A stretch of DNA of 46,109 nt from Lingula anatina (taxonomy: Eukaryota; Brachiopoda; Lingulata; Lingulida; Lingulidae), in contig NW_019775614.1 of the NCBI RefSeq assembly GCF_001039355.2, forward strand, positions 247,801-293,909, read 5' to 3'. The notes beneath the pieces were generated by a model. That model made no database searches. It saw nothing but the letters and a program-made list of their open reading frames with translations, and was not told where the DNA came from. Below, in pieces: positions 1 through 9,800 of the stretch; the stretch's first letter is position 1, and each line of letters starts with the position of its first letter. The translations under genes were made by a program, and so were the position numbers.

Positions 1-82
1 CTGATTTTCTATATAATTATACATTTGATTTCTAACATGATCTCTGCTTCTCCTCCCTCTCTGCCCCACCCTCTCTGAATAG

Positions 83-245
83 TGTGTTCACATTCAGTAA
101 GGTTCAGGGTGTCAGCGATGACCTCTTGCTGGACGTCGGTGCCGTGGTACGAGTGCTGATGAAGTATCTGTCCCATGAGGCCATAGCCACCAGAGAGGCT
201 TCGCTACGTTGGATTTATCACCTCCTACAAAAAACACCAGAGAAG
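83..245 (+). CDS. VAC14: VAC14 exon A (first in window)
   Basis: A long pyrimidine tract (about 50-78) precedes the AG at 81-82. The first exon base completes a codon begun in an exon left of the window. The reading runs [13 protein letters not shown], then [12 protein letters not shown], then [15 protein letters not shown]. The VFT start matches the equivalent human stretch, which supports the acceptor at 82 over a downstream CAG. The donor GTAGTA follows AAG at 245 and leaves phase 0. Residues form HEAT-type amphipathic helices. Confidence 0.9.
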
Positions 246-3200
246 GTAGTAGGCTTCAGGTTTTATACTTTTTCGAAACTTTTGATTTTGAGATAGCAAG
301 CAGTGATGATATTTACATGAAAGTTATATATTTTGCAGTAAAGTTTGTAATATTTTTTTCATCCTTATATTCACTGTTACTGTGTAAAAGTGCAATAAAT
401 ATGCTAATAAGGCACCATTCAACATAAAAAAGAAGTCAACACGTGACATTGGCTGTGTTCACATGAATATGTAATATTACTATGCATATTGTCTTAGTAA
501 ATGTAGTGTAGTAAATGTTTCAATCTGTACACTATAACACTGACTGCACCATTTACAGATGTTTTGCTTTGTGGATGACTTCTTTCCATTGCTGATGAAA
601 ACACTGTCTGATCCATCAGATGAGGTAAGCTGCTTGTTTTTATCATAAATACTAACTAAATTTTCCCAAGCTTACAACTTCAGATCTCATCTTTAGTTAT
701 ACTCTACGTTGGAAGTTGGTTCATCTCAAGTGAAGTTAATCAATTTGAAACTTGTAGCAAAACCCTGGTTTGTAACTCATTTCTTTCCCAGTTTTATGTT
801 TAAAGATACTTTAGCATGTCAAGCATTGCACCAGGCTTGCTGCTTTGGTACAGATTTCTAGCTCTGAACTGTTTTAGGCTTATTAAAGACTGATATCTCA
901 ATGTATCTCATTGTTTATGTCTTTTAAATTTAAAAATTGTCTGAAATCTCCTTCCAGGTTGTCCTGCTGGACCTTGAGGTCCTGACCGAAGTTTCCTCCA
1001 ACCCCGCGGGTAATAATATCACCCTGAACTACGAGGAGATGGGATTGCCCAGCCAGGCCAAGGTGACCAAACCCACGGGACTGAGTGCTTACTTTGTGAA
1101 GTTTATGGTCATTTTGCTGGACTCTTTCAACAAGGACAAGCAGCTGCTGGAGGACAGGGGGTCTTTTATTATAAGGTTGTGAAGATTTGTAGTTTGCAGT
1201 AAGAAAATTGTAGAAAAGTTGTATCATGTTTTGATACTCGTAGGTTAATTGTTTTGTGTTTGTGCATGATGATTTTAAGGCAAAGTTGTAGAAAGATTTT
1301 TTTGCTTTAGTGACACACAGAACCTTTTTAATTCAATATTTCATCTACACCAAGTACAGGAACCTAAACATACATATAAATCGAATAATTTAATTTAATT
1401 AATAAAGTTGTTGCATTATACTTATTGCATAGCTCAGGAATTGTTCATTTGCATATATCGCTCTCAATGACTTTAGTCACCCACCTGTTGGTTGTCAGCT
1501 AGTACTCAGTTTACAGTCTTGTTTAATTTTTCATCACTCAGTAGATACTTCCTTCAAAGTAATGGAGTTTTATTAAATAGTATTTTGCTCTTTCAGGCAG
1601 CTGTGTCTGATGTTGAATGCAGAGGCCATCTACAGAAGTTTCTCCGAGATTCTTCTTCACGAGAATGATCTCCGCTTTGCCTGTCACATGGTGCAGACAC
1701 TGAACATCATCTTACTTACCTCAACAGAGCTTTTTGATCTGAGGAATTTACTCAAGGATTTAAAAAATGAAGTATGTGGATTGTTTGTTAATTCAGTTTT
1801 TGAAATCCATCAGCTGTGATAAACTCATTTTCTTTCTGCATTTCTTCTTGGAAAGTTTTTCCCTATTCATTCTGTCATTCTGAATATTTATCTCCTCCAA
1901 GGAAGTTATGTTTTCACCCCTGTTTGTTTGTTTGTTTGTTTGTCTGTCTGTCTTTCTGTCTGCCTGTCATCCACATAACTCAAAAAAGTTATTTGAGTCT
2001 GTAATTTTTCTGTCCTAGAAAATGTCAGGGATGAGATTTTTCTGACTATTGGCAGAATTCCCACTTTTTGAGAGTCAAAAATATTAGCCTCCCTGAACTC
2101 ACATCATATTTTTTTTTACTTTGTCACTAAATGGCGGTCTAATCCCTGAAGTCATTCCCCTTTTGCTATTTATATCATTTCATCACCTTTCTTTGCTATT
2201 ACAGGAAATATCAACAATTTTTATTAATGTTATTATTATTATTATTATTATTATTTCTTTTCCAGGAGAGTTGTTCCCTGTTCTGCTGTCTGTATCACAC
2301 ATGGTGCCATAGCCCTGTTGCCACTGTCTCACTGTGCTTCCTGACACAGAACTATGAACATGCCTCAAATGTACTTCTACTGTTGTATCCTTGCCTTTGA
2401 AGATTTTTTTATGAAATCTATGTCAGGATACTAATGATTTTTATTCACCACCATGTAACAGTTTCCATTTATAAGAATTTTTAAAAATAAGTCTATTTCT
2501 TGTTAAATTATTTCTCTTTGCTCAGTGCAATTTATTTGTAATTTTTGTTTTGTGTGCAATAAGTTAAGGACATAAGTTGTTGATTTCATGGGCAAAAGAG
2601 AGAGGATTGAAAGGGGAAAATTGCTGTTTAGGATTTATATATTCCTTAACTCTATTTAAAGTGGTGATGTGGAGGTGACGGTGGAATTCCTGGCAGAAAT
2701 TGACAAACTGGTGCAATTAATTGAATCCCCAATATTTACATGTAAGTATACTTCAAACTGGTTAAACACTCGCAGTTTCTTTCAGGTGTATTAAAAAAGG
2801 TGTAAAAGTCCATTTTTGATGGATCAAAAGTGAAAATTTATCATATGTGATCCCTTCTTGTAGTTCTTTGACTCCAGATGTTAATTATGTAAACAACTCA
2901 ACTAAATCTGGTGCTCGATTCTCAGTCTATAAGTCCTGCCGATGTTACTGTCACTTAGAGATAGTTTTATTATCATTAGTATTATTATTATTATCATTAT
3001 TTGCAGACCTTCGCCTCCAGTTGTTAGACCCTCAACTCAACCAGTCTCTGATCACAAGTTTGTACGCACTGTTAATGCTTCTGCCGCAGGGGGATGCCTT
3101 CAGAACGCTACGCCATCGCCTGGAGTGTGTGCCCAGCTTTCAGTACCAGGTGGAAAAGTGGGTATAAAGTCTATTTCTTATTAAAATATTAATTTATATG

Positions 3201-3521
3201 TTAATATAATATATATGTTGTTGTTGTAAATGTTATTTATGTGTTTGTATGTTTGGTATAATAAAGATTTTATTAGAAAATCTCAAGTATCTTTATTCAT
3301 TTTATGCAAAAGTATTTGTTTGAACATTGTTACTGCATGTAAATTATTGTTTCTGTTTTAGAAAAACCATAAGTGGAACAAAATCAAAGAAAACAACGAA
3401 AAGTATAGACTTTAAGAAACTGCTAGAGATATTTAGAGACACTCAAGAAAAACATAGGATGTCCAAGAAAACAACCAGAAGAAAAGAAACTGCAAGACAG
3501 TTAAAAATAGATAAAGTATAG
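83..3521 (+). CDS. VAC14: VAC14 homologue, C-terminal half (8 exons, 5' end outside window)
   Basis: Spliced coding sequence: 83-245, 559-624, 958-1175, 1597-1771, 2266-2384, 2662-2741, 3007-3157, 3362-3521. All introns are GT-AG and all phases join without a frame break, giving about 376 residues and a TAG stop. Human VAC14 is about 780 residues, so the N-terminal HEAT-repeat half lies upstream of the window. VAC14 is the cytosolic scaffold that oligomerises and brings together the kinase PIKfyve and the phosphatase FIG4 on endolysosomes, controlling PI(3,5)P2 synthesis and turnover. Recognition rests on blocks colinear with human VAC14, such as [65 protein letters not shown] and [14 protein letters not shown]. 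The last five exons cover the C-terminal VAC14/FIG4-binding region. The linker after SSNPAG is shorter than the human one (roughly 30 versus 60 residues). The extreme C-terminus is basic and ends in -DKV. The identification is very secure; the exact donor of the penultimate exon is the only uncertain junction. Confidence 0.95.
559..624 (+). CDS. VAC14: VAC14 exon B
   Basis: This 66-base exon (22 codons) sits between a TTTACAG acceptor and a GTAAGC donor and is phase 0 at both ends. It reads [18 protein letters not shown] followed by PSDE, matching the human HEAT-repeat helix that follows the K-T-P-x-K block. It is too short to be found by ORF length; homology and flanking splice sites identify it. 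Confidence 0.93.
958..1175 (+). CDS. VAC14: VAC14 exon C
   Basis: The acceptor is CTTCCAG at 951-957. The exon reads [18 protein letters not shown], a variable linker of about 25 residues, then [16 protein letters not shown] and RGSFIIR. The final arginine codon is split AG|G with the next exon. The donor is GGTTGT-like (GT at 1176 is preceded by G; the GT used gives phase 2), weaker than consensus. The linker is much shorter than in vertebrates. A 109-residue antisense open frame here is only the shadow of this exon. Confidence 0.92.
1597..1771 (+). CDS. VAC14: VAC14 exon D
   Basis: The acceptor is CTTTCAG. The first G completes the split arginine, then [40 protein letters not shown] and [18 protein letters not shown] follow. 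The donor GTATGT leaves phase 0. This is among the most conserved blocks of the protein. Confidence 0.95.
2266..2384 (+). CDS. VAC14: VAC14 exon E
   Basis: The acceptor TTTTCCAG lies directly after an (ATT)n run. The reading is [20 protein letters not shown] then [19 protein letters not shown]. Two leftover bases (TT) join the T that opens the next exon to give F, matching the human ...F-G-D-[VL]-E-V junction. The donor is GTATCC. The start of the VAC14/FIG4-binding region is expected about here. Confidence 0.93.
2662..2741 (+). CDS. VAC14: VAC14 exon F
   Basis: This 80-base exon reads [19 protein letters not shown] then IESPIFT. Its acceptor (ATTTAAAG) has a weak pyrimidine tract, but phase and homology fix it. 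The donor is the strong GTAAGT. The last base is the first base of a tyrosine codon completed by the next exon. Confidence 0.92.
3007..3157 (+). CDS. VAC14: VAC14 exon G
   Basis: The acceptor TTTGCAG follows an (ATT)-rich stretch. AC completes the tyrosine, then [20 protein letters not shown] and [19 protein letters not shown] follow, colinear with human. The donor is set at AA|GTGGGT (3158) because it gives the phase needed by the last exon. GTGGAA at 3150 and GTATAA at 3162 would break the frame. The junction reads VEK|K. Confidence 0.87.
3362..3521 (+). CDS. VAC14: VAC14 last coding exon
   Basis: The acceptor TGTTTTAG ends at 3361. The reading is [15 protein letters not shown], then [20 protein letters not shown], then a lysine/arginine-rich tail ending LKIDKV and a TAG stop (3519-3521). 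The IDFxxLLxxF block corresponds to the human IDYAELLxHF segment near the C-terminus. The tail is highly basic. The final D-K-V has the form of a class III PDZ ligand, but that is only a short-motif resemblance. Confidence 0.92.
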
Positions 3522-4420
3522 CACCATTTGGTGGTTTATAAAAATAGATTAAGTATAGCACCAGTTTATATAATATTCTGTGATTGGAGTCCCGCTATAA
3601 CATTTATTTTTACAACCACTTTAAACTATTTATTTATTTATTTATTTAAGGATGATTACAGCACAAAATGAGCAAAAAACATGACCATGGTAAAAATTAA
3701 TTCTTTAAAGAAAACAATCAATTAAAAATTAATTAATACTTAAAGTTTAAAAGCATTTCCATTAAAAGCAGATGCTTACTGAAAGTGAGGTACCTCAAAG
3801 AACTATTTATTAATATTATCCAACCAAACTGAACTGATTTAATAAAAATGGCTATGGTTGTACATTGGGATGTAACTATCAGTGGTAACTTGATTGTGGG
3901 GTATTCTCATTCCTTATTGTAAGGGAATTTGAGGCCTTTGGAGGTTTTAATTTTCTTTTTTAATTTATGCATTTATATTGAACTAAATTGATTTTTTTTC
4001 TTTGTTTTGTGAAGTCCAATGTTTTCTACTGAATTATTTGCTTTGTATGAATTCTTAAGTTCCTTTTCTTGGTGTGGCTGAGTGTAGGTTGATGTTGTAA
4101 ATGTCTCAAGTGCTGGTGGCGACACAGGCTCAGTCTGGTATAATTAACTATGGCTTCCAGGCCATAGCATTGTAAAGCTTCCAGGTCTTCTAAGTGGATA
4201 ATTAATATAATAAAGTGAATGTGCACAAAGTGTATGTTAAGTGCAATAGTTTTATTTATTTATTTATTTATTTATTTATCAATTTTTATTGCAAAGGTCA
4301 ATATGTATAATGAAATATGTGTGAATGCAAAACCATTAGTTCGTGTTCAATTTTTAAGGACATATTCTACCTTGACTGGTGTACATTTTTGTAAATAAAG
4401 TCAGTTGTACTAGGTAATCC
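3522..4420 (+). other. VAC14: VAC14 3' flank / probable 3' UTR with AU-rich repeats and candidate poly(A) signals
   Basis: No coding is seen. Two (TTTA)n runs (3627-3648 and 4251-4279) would give overlapping AUUUA pentamers in the transcript. AATAAA hexamers occur at 3841-3846, 4209-4214 and 4394-4399. Which one is used cannot be told from sequence alone, so the 3' boundary is a guess. Confidence 0.4.
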
Positions 4421-6400
4421 CAAGTAATCATGAAGTATAATTGATTCCCTGTGAACAGTTGGTACTGTTTACATTGTGTTGAAACAACAGAGAGAAATCT
4501 GAACTTTTGTTTATGCCATAAGATATGTGTTTTTCAGTAAAAGATGTTGAAATATGCTGGAGCATGAAATTTGGGTGAATGTTGTTATTATTCTGTGCAT
4601 AAAGTTTCCAGTAACATGTTAATTACCAAAAAAAAATTTTTTTGGCCCAAGTTGGAAAAAATGTTTATTTTTTATTTTTTATTTTTTTTACAAATTTATA
4701 TGATTATTTAAAAGATTGAAAGAGAATCCGGAAAGTTCGAATATGAAGTTTTAATTTTATGAATGTTTTAGTAAATGAAAATAGAAGTGAAAAAGAGGTT
4801 TATTTGAAGAAGAATTACTTTCTGTTATTTTGAGGTTTTGTCAAGTATTATTAAAATTAAAAATGTGAGGTATATGTTGTTTGTTTTGTTTGTTTTTTTT
4901 TTTTTTTCTGACCAAGTACCTTTTATTCCCACATATTAATATTAATGCCACTCATATATATCAGAACAATATGTGGTATTCGCTGGAATCTTCAGTCATT
5001 GTGACACAAGAAAGGGTAATTCAAAAGTCACAATAGACAGGATACTAAAAATTGCAAGAGAACAATAACCCAATTTAAATGAAAAAAAAAAAAAGAAAAA
5101 AAACTGAACCAATGCTTCACATCTTAATCTTGTGTAGGTATAGATGTTTGTTGGCTCTTTATATATATTTTTTCATCCATCCAGATTTAACCACCTCTTT
5201 ACCCAGCTAAAAGGCAAATTGCTGAAATGATGTTTAGTGCATAATTCTGCCAAAAGATGGCACTGAGTGTAACACTAACTGGGAGCACAAACTTCTGTTT
5301 ATCATGAAAATATTAAGTATTACACGCAATTATGTAAGACGGCTTCTAGGATTTCATGTTTATTCTACAGTCATCTCATTGGTGATTGTTCAACTCCATA
5401 CTTTATTATTCGCATTCTTTGATATTTTGAAAATGGTTTTAGAACACTTTGATATTTAATTCATGAAAGAAAACAGAGAATCCAAACGCCTGTCTCAAAA
5501 GCTATTCTAAAAATACACCATTCGTGAATAATGTGAAAAGGTCAATTTTAAAAATTGATAATCTTTTCTTTATGATAATCCAGCGTGACAGTAATCTCCT
5601 GGGAGATTACCCAGATAACAGAGTTGTATTATGCATGCCTTATGTTCAGGTCTTGGAACTGGGAGAGATGGATCAATAGCTATTACAGTATTCGATAAGC
5701 CATTGATAAAAACTGAGAAGCCTTTCAATATGTTATTTGGTCTGTTAACCAGGTGCTATTGCGGCAATATGACTGAGAAATTGGAGTTGTTGTCAAATTG
5801 GTTGTTGGTTTCATCAAAATAAATTTATTGTTCTGACAACAGGGACTTTACACATTGGGAACTGCAGCTGGTTTTATAAATCCATAGACTGGACTGTTAA
5901 ATGAAAATTATATGAATGTGATTTTTTTTTAGTACAAAATTATTCCAGATATACACTTGAAATTTTTTATCCTTTTTTTTTTCAAACAGTTCCTCCCATT
6001 ATACTGTACTGTACGTTCAACTCCTCACTTAAAAAAAAACTATTTATTAATTTTACGTGCATAGCAGGTCACAGTGGCAAGCAGAGGCAAATCTTATTTG
6101 GTGACTTGTGGCAAATGAAAGCAAAAACACCGACCGAAAAGACTAGAAAAGATACAGTTTGGTCACATTTTAAATTGTTGCAAAAAAAATTAATCACACT
6201 GAAAAAACAAGTACAGGGGACCTGGGCGCACTAAATGAACTGCATTTCCTCTTTCTTTCCAATAACACATTTTTCCACGTTGCTGTTAAAATAAAAAAGT
6301 GCACACATTTTATTTTACTTTTATAACAATGAATCACATCCCACAGCAGAATTAATAGCTATAAGGGCAAATGTCAACCACTCCGTATTGTGAATGAACC
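4420..6400. other. Intergenic AT-rich spacer between VAC14 and MTSS
   Basis: No gene was recognised on either strand. It contains T- and A-rich runs (about 4624-4690, 4884-4907, 5084-5103, 6030-6040) and short open frames without homology. It ends where CpG content rises ahead of the MTSS start. Confidence 0.6.
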
Positions 6401-6429
6401 AATCCTTTACGTATTCAGAAAAGGTCACC

Positions 6430-6540
6430 AACTTACCGGAAGTAAGCGCGAGCCAATCAGAATCCTTCACGAGCTCACGTGACTTAATGTTGTCTCTTCC
6501 ATCTTTCAAAGGATCGACTGAGTGAGAGTTTTGCTGGACG
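6430..6540 (+). promoter_or_regulatory. Putative TATA-less MTSS core promoter (ETS, CCAAT, E-box)
   Basis: Three classic promoter-proximal motifs fall within 50 bases. ACCGGAAGT (6435-6443) is an ETS consensus, GCCAATCAG (CCAAT at 6453-6457) an NF-Y type box, and TCACGTGAC (6475-6483) a USF/MYC-type E-box. CpG dinucleotides become frequent from here to about 7100 while the surroundings are CpG-poor. No TATA box is apparent. The cluster lies about 310-360 bases upstream of the MTSS start codon, so transcription probably starts around 6500-6560. Function is inferred from motif clustering and position. Confidence 0.6.
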
Positions 6541-6598
6541 AAAGTTTTTCAACTTTTTACCACTTTTCGACGAGTTTTCGAGCTGCATTCCTGTCAAG

Positions 6599-6631
6599 AT
6601 GGATATAACAACGTTCGAGGATTATACTTAA
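6599..6631 (+). other. Upstream ORF in the putative MTSS 5' leader
   Basis: An ATG in strong start context (A at -3, G at +4) opens a 10-codon frame, MDITTFEDYT, closed by TAA at 6629-6631. It is in the same phase as the main start at 6794 but ends 162 bases before it. It lies in the leader only if transcription starts upstream of about 6590, which the promoter motifs suggest. It could lower translation of the main frame. Confidence 0.4.
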
Positions 6632-6793
6632 GAGTTCTACTCACATACATAAGTCTTTATTAGTAATTGTTGCGCCTTGGAAGCAAGGAGACGAAAGATA
6701 AGAGAACAACACTCAACAGCTGACCAAGTGAACCACGTTGGATTTCACCGGATTTTATACTTTCCTGCGCCTCGATAACTTCGATTTTAAAAC

Positions 6794-6862
6794 ATGGATA
6801 ATATAGAAAAAGACTGCAGCGCCCTAGGGGGACTGTTCCAGACGATAATAAACGATATGAAG
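6794..6862 (+). CDS. MTSS1: MTSS exon 1 (coding part)
   Basis: It encodes MDNIEK followed by DCSALGGLFQTIINDMK, 23 codons, ending phase 0 before GTAAGA. Human MTSS1 has the same block ending in D-M-K. The leader upstream is continuous with the promoter-like region and no obvious 5' UTR intron is needed. The exon was identified by motif because it is far too short for ORF length criteria. Confidence 0.93.
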
Positions 6863-9800
6863 GTAAGACGGGGGTATCAGTAGCACGGCAAAAAAAAACA
6901 AAAAAAAACGATCGATGATAAGAAGTGAAGAAAGTGTCAGACACGACGGCAATACTAACGCTGTTTCAGCGCTCGTAGTATTCATAGATTGTGTGAGATC
7001 TTATCAATTGTTTCCCACACGATAACGTTACGAGATATGTTGTCTTCATGCAGGATCGACTTAAGAGTCAACGTTGATGTTGATAAGGAGCTCGTAATTA
7101 CTTACAAAGGGTCTATTTTGTTAACCATGAAATCGTAACGGCCCAAGACTTCCTGATATATATGTACCTGATCACTGCCTTTGTTTAGATTTTTCTTTAA
7201 CATTCATACCAGTCTGTCTGTAACATTCCAATAGCAGTTTATTCAATTGTTTTGATTATTTAAAAAGATAAATTGACCTCGATTTTATTACAAGAAAGGG
7301 GGAATGGCAGTCTTGACGATATGGAATGGGTTTTCTGTCCATGAAATTCTATACTTTGTTTGTGCTGTCTAATTTGTGCTGGGTTTCCGTACAGATCTTA
7401 TCATGCAGTGTCTGTGTGTGGGGGTTGGTGGCATGTCTGTTTAACTCAGAAGAGAACATATGTCATAGTCTAAGAGCATCACTAGACTGTCATAAATAAT
7501 TGAATAATAGTCTAAACATGATTTCACGCTGTGTTGTCAATATTATATTATCACAATTGTGAGATGTGGACACAAAGAAATATAGTCAAGTTGAACTTAA
7601 AATAAGAAGAGAATATTCGTACACAGTCTTGTCTTGACCATCTTCATTTTAGTCACTAAAACCTTACTTCTTGTATGCCTCCTAACATTCTTAAATCAAT
7701 AGAACAACATAATTTTGAACTGATAATTTGTTCCATCAGAGCAGTATTTAGCTCAAAACACAATAGAACGATCTGAATATGATCATGAAATGGGAGTGAC
7801 TCCACACCTGTTGTAGAACAGTGTAGAATGATGTGTTCTGGAATTGTGTGTACATGATAGGCATGATTTATAGTGAACTTGAAGTACAGGAACAAGAGGT
7901 GAAGGTTGTCAGATGTACCACCGACCATTAACTGCTGGGCCATCAGCAGAATTTGATTGCTGTTGTAAAATAACAGGAAATTGCCTGAAACGATTTCGAC
8001 AGCTCAGTTCAGTCGTGGCTGATCAGCTGAGGGAATTCCTGAAGAGTGGGATTACTTTGTTTCCAGTAATATGTCCTAATTTTATTATAGGCAGAGCTGA
8101 GTGCTTGCTGTTGTTGGTTGTCTAGCTTCCGTCATTTACATGCTCATATATGACAACTTATCCTGGAAAACCATCAGCAAGACTTGTAACAGTTTTTCCT
8201 CATGAAACTAGAACTATGTAGCCTGAGAAATGTGTTATATTTTGTGGGAAGTACAATTCTCTCAATTCATATCCCATGAGAAATGGGGAAAGCAAATATA
8301 TAATCTCTGTGAGTACAATCTGGTAATGTTTTTGCCCATGGAAAAGTGAACAGCATTTACATTTCTATCTTATTATTATTATCTGGCAATACACTTGATT
8401 TGCTGGGGGAAATTCCCCTTGGATTGTTCTGTGTAATGCTACATTTATGTAATGGAATTGCCCAAGATGAGTGATGGGTTATTTGCTCTTTTGTAAAAGA
8501 GAAAAAAAAATACAACACATCTGTTCAGAAGTTATCTTTAAAAATCCCTTCTTCAGTCAGTAAGGGTGCATTCCAAGAGATTTAGATCGATCCAGAGATT
8601 AAGATTTAGATCAACCTAACTCCCTGGGGATTCACTCTAAATTGCAGTCAGCCGAGCACGCACCATAGTTAATTACCCCCTTACAGCTTTTAGTAGGCGG
8701 GACAGATGCTTAAGCCGGCTAAGCTGACAGTAATCTAGCGAGACTCCCCACAGGGATAGATTGGTCTAAAATCTATGGGAATGGGGTCTAAGATATCAGT
8801 ATTACTTCTTAGGATTATGTTGCCTTTGTTGGACTTACTTCATAAAATATATATATTATCTCCTCTGATTTTGTAAATATTTTCTGTGGATTGAAGTGGC
8901 TCCCTCTTCTCCATAGACTATGATAACAATATATCATTATAAAAAGAAAGCAAAACCTTTTCCCACTAATGTGAACTTGGGTTTAAAATTGGATGTAGTT
9001 TTCCAAATTGAAAACAAAGTTCACTTTACTGTCAATTCATTGTTTTTCTCCTCAAGGCTGATGTCATGCATTTGTCCTTTAAATGACCATGACTCTTAAT
9101 AAGTTACCAAAGTCACTTCTTGTTACATGGTGGGCTTTTTTCTATTAAACCCATAGGTAGTCTCCAAAGTTAAGATCCAATTTTGGAAACTTCAATTTCC
9201 TAATTCAGATGAACAGTTGCTTTCCACCGTGCATGGGAGTTTCGTAGTGTCCACGGGGTTTGACAAGCTTTGCACGTGTCAGCCCTACCAACTTGGAGAG
9301 TTAATTTGACGCCAGGGGTTGCAAAACGGTGTTAGGTAACCCGTTTTGTACTAGTATAACAGCAGTAAATGAGCTCTTTAATTGCCACAGAGAGAGAACA
9401 GAGAAAGACCTACAGTGTTGTATGCAAGTTGTGTTTACACTGTGCGCTAACCTCTTTGGTATATTTGTTTACTTTGGGCAAATTGTTTAGATGATTTTGA
9501 TTCACCTTCAAGGGTTTTCTGCTTCATGAGAAAAAGTTTCTGCTGTCCATTAAGGTGTATTGTATATGTGTCAGTGCCATATTGTACACCTGTTCTTCTG
9601 AGAAGCTGAAGAAATCTTTATAGGAGTAACTACCAATTTAGAATTCTGGATCAAGACCCATGTGTAATCATATAGTAACAGGCAAATGGCATACCTGATA
9701 CATGCTTTGTATGTAATTTTCAGTGATAAGCCAAGATGCGGCATATTTCACATATAACGCGATGAGAGGCCTTTAAATGCAGTTTACTGCCGTATGAGAA

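Noticed and set aside
898-1227. 109-codon minus-strand open frame
   Set aside because: It is the antisense shadow of VAC14 exon C, whose plus-strand reading has clear homology and splice sites.
3150-3163. Alternative donors for VAC14 exon G (GTGGAA at 3150, GTATAA at 3162)
   Set aside because: Both leave a phase that does not fit the last exon. GTGGGT at 3158 restores the frame and the conserved C-terminal block.
4730-4750. GTTCGAATA-like tRNA T-loop sequence
   Set aside because: No acceptor stem, D-arm or anticodon arm can be built around it.
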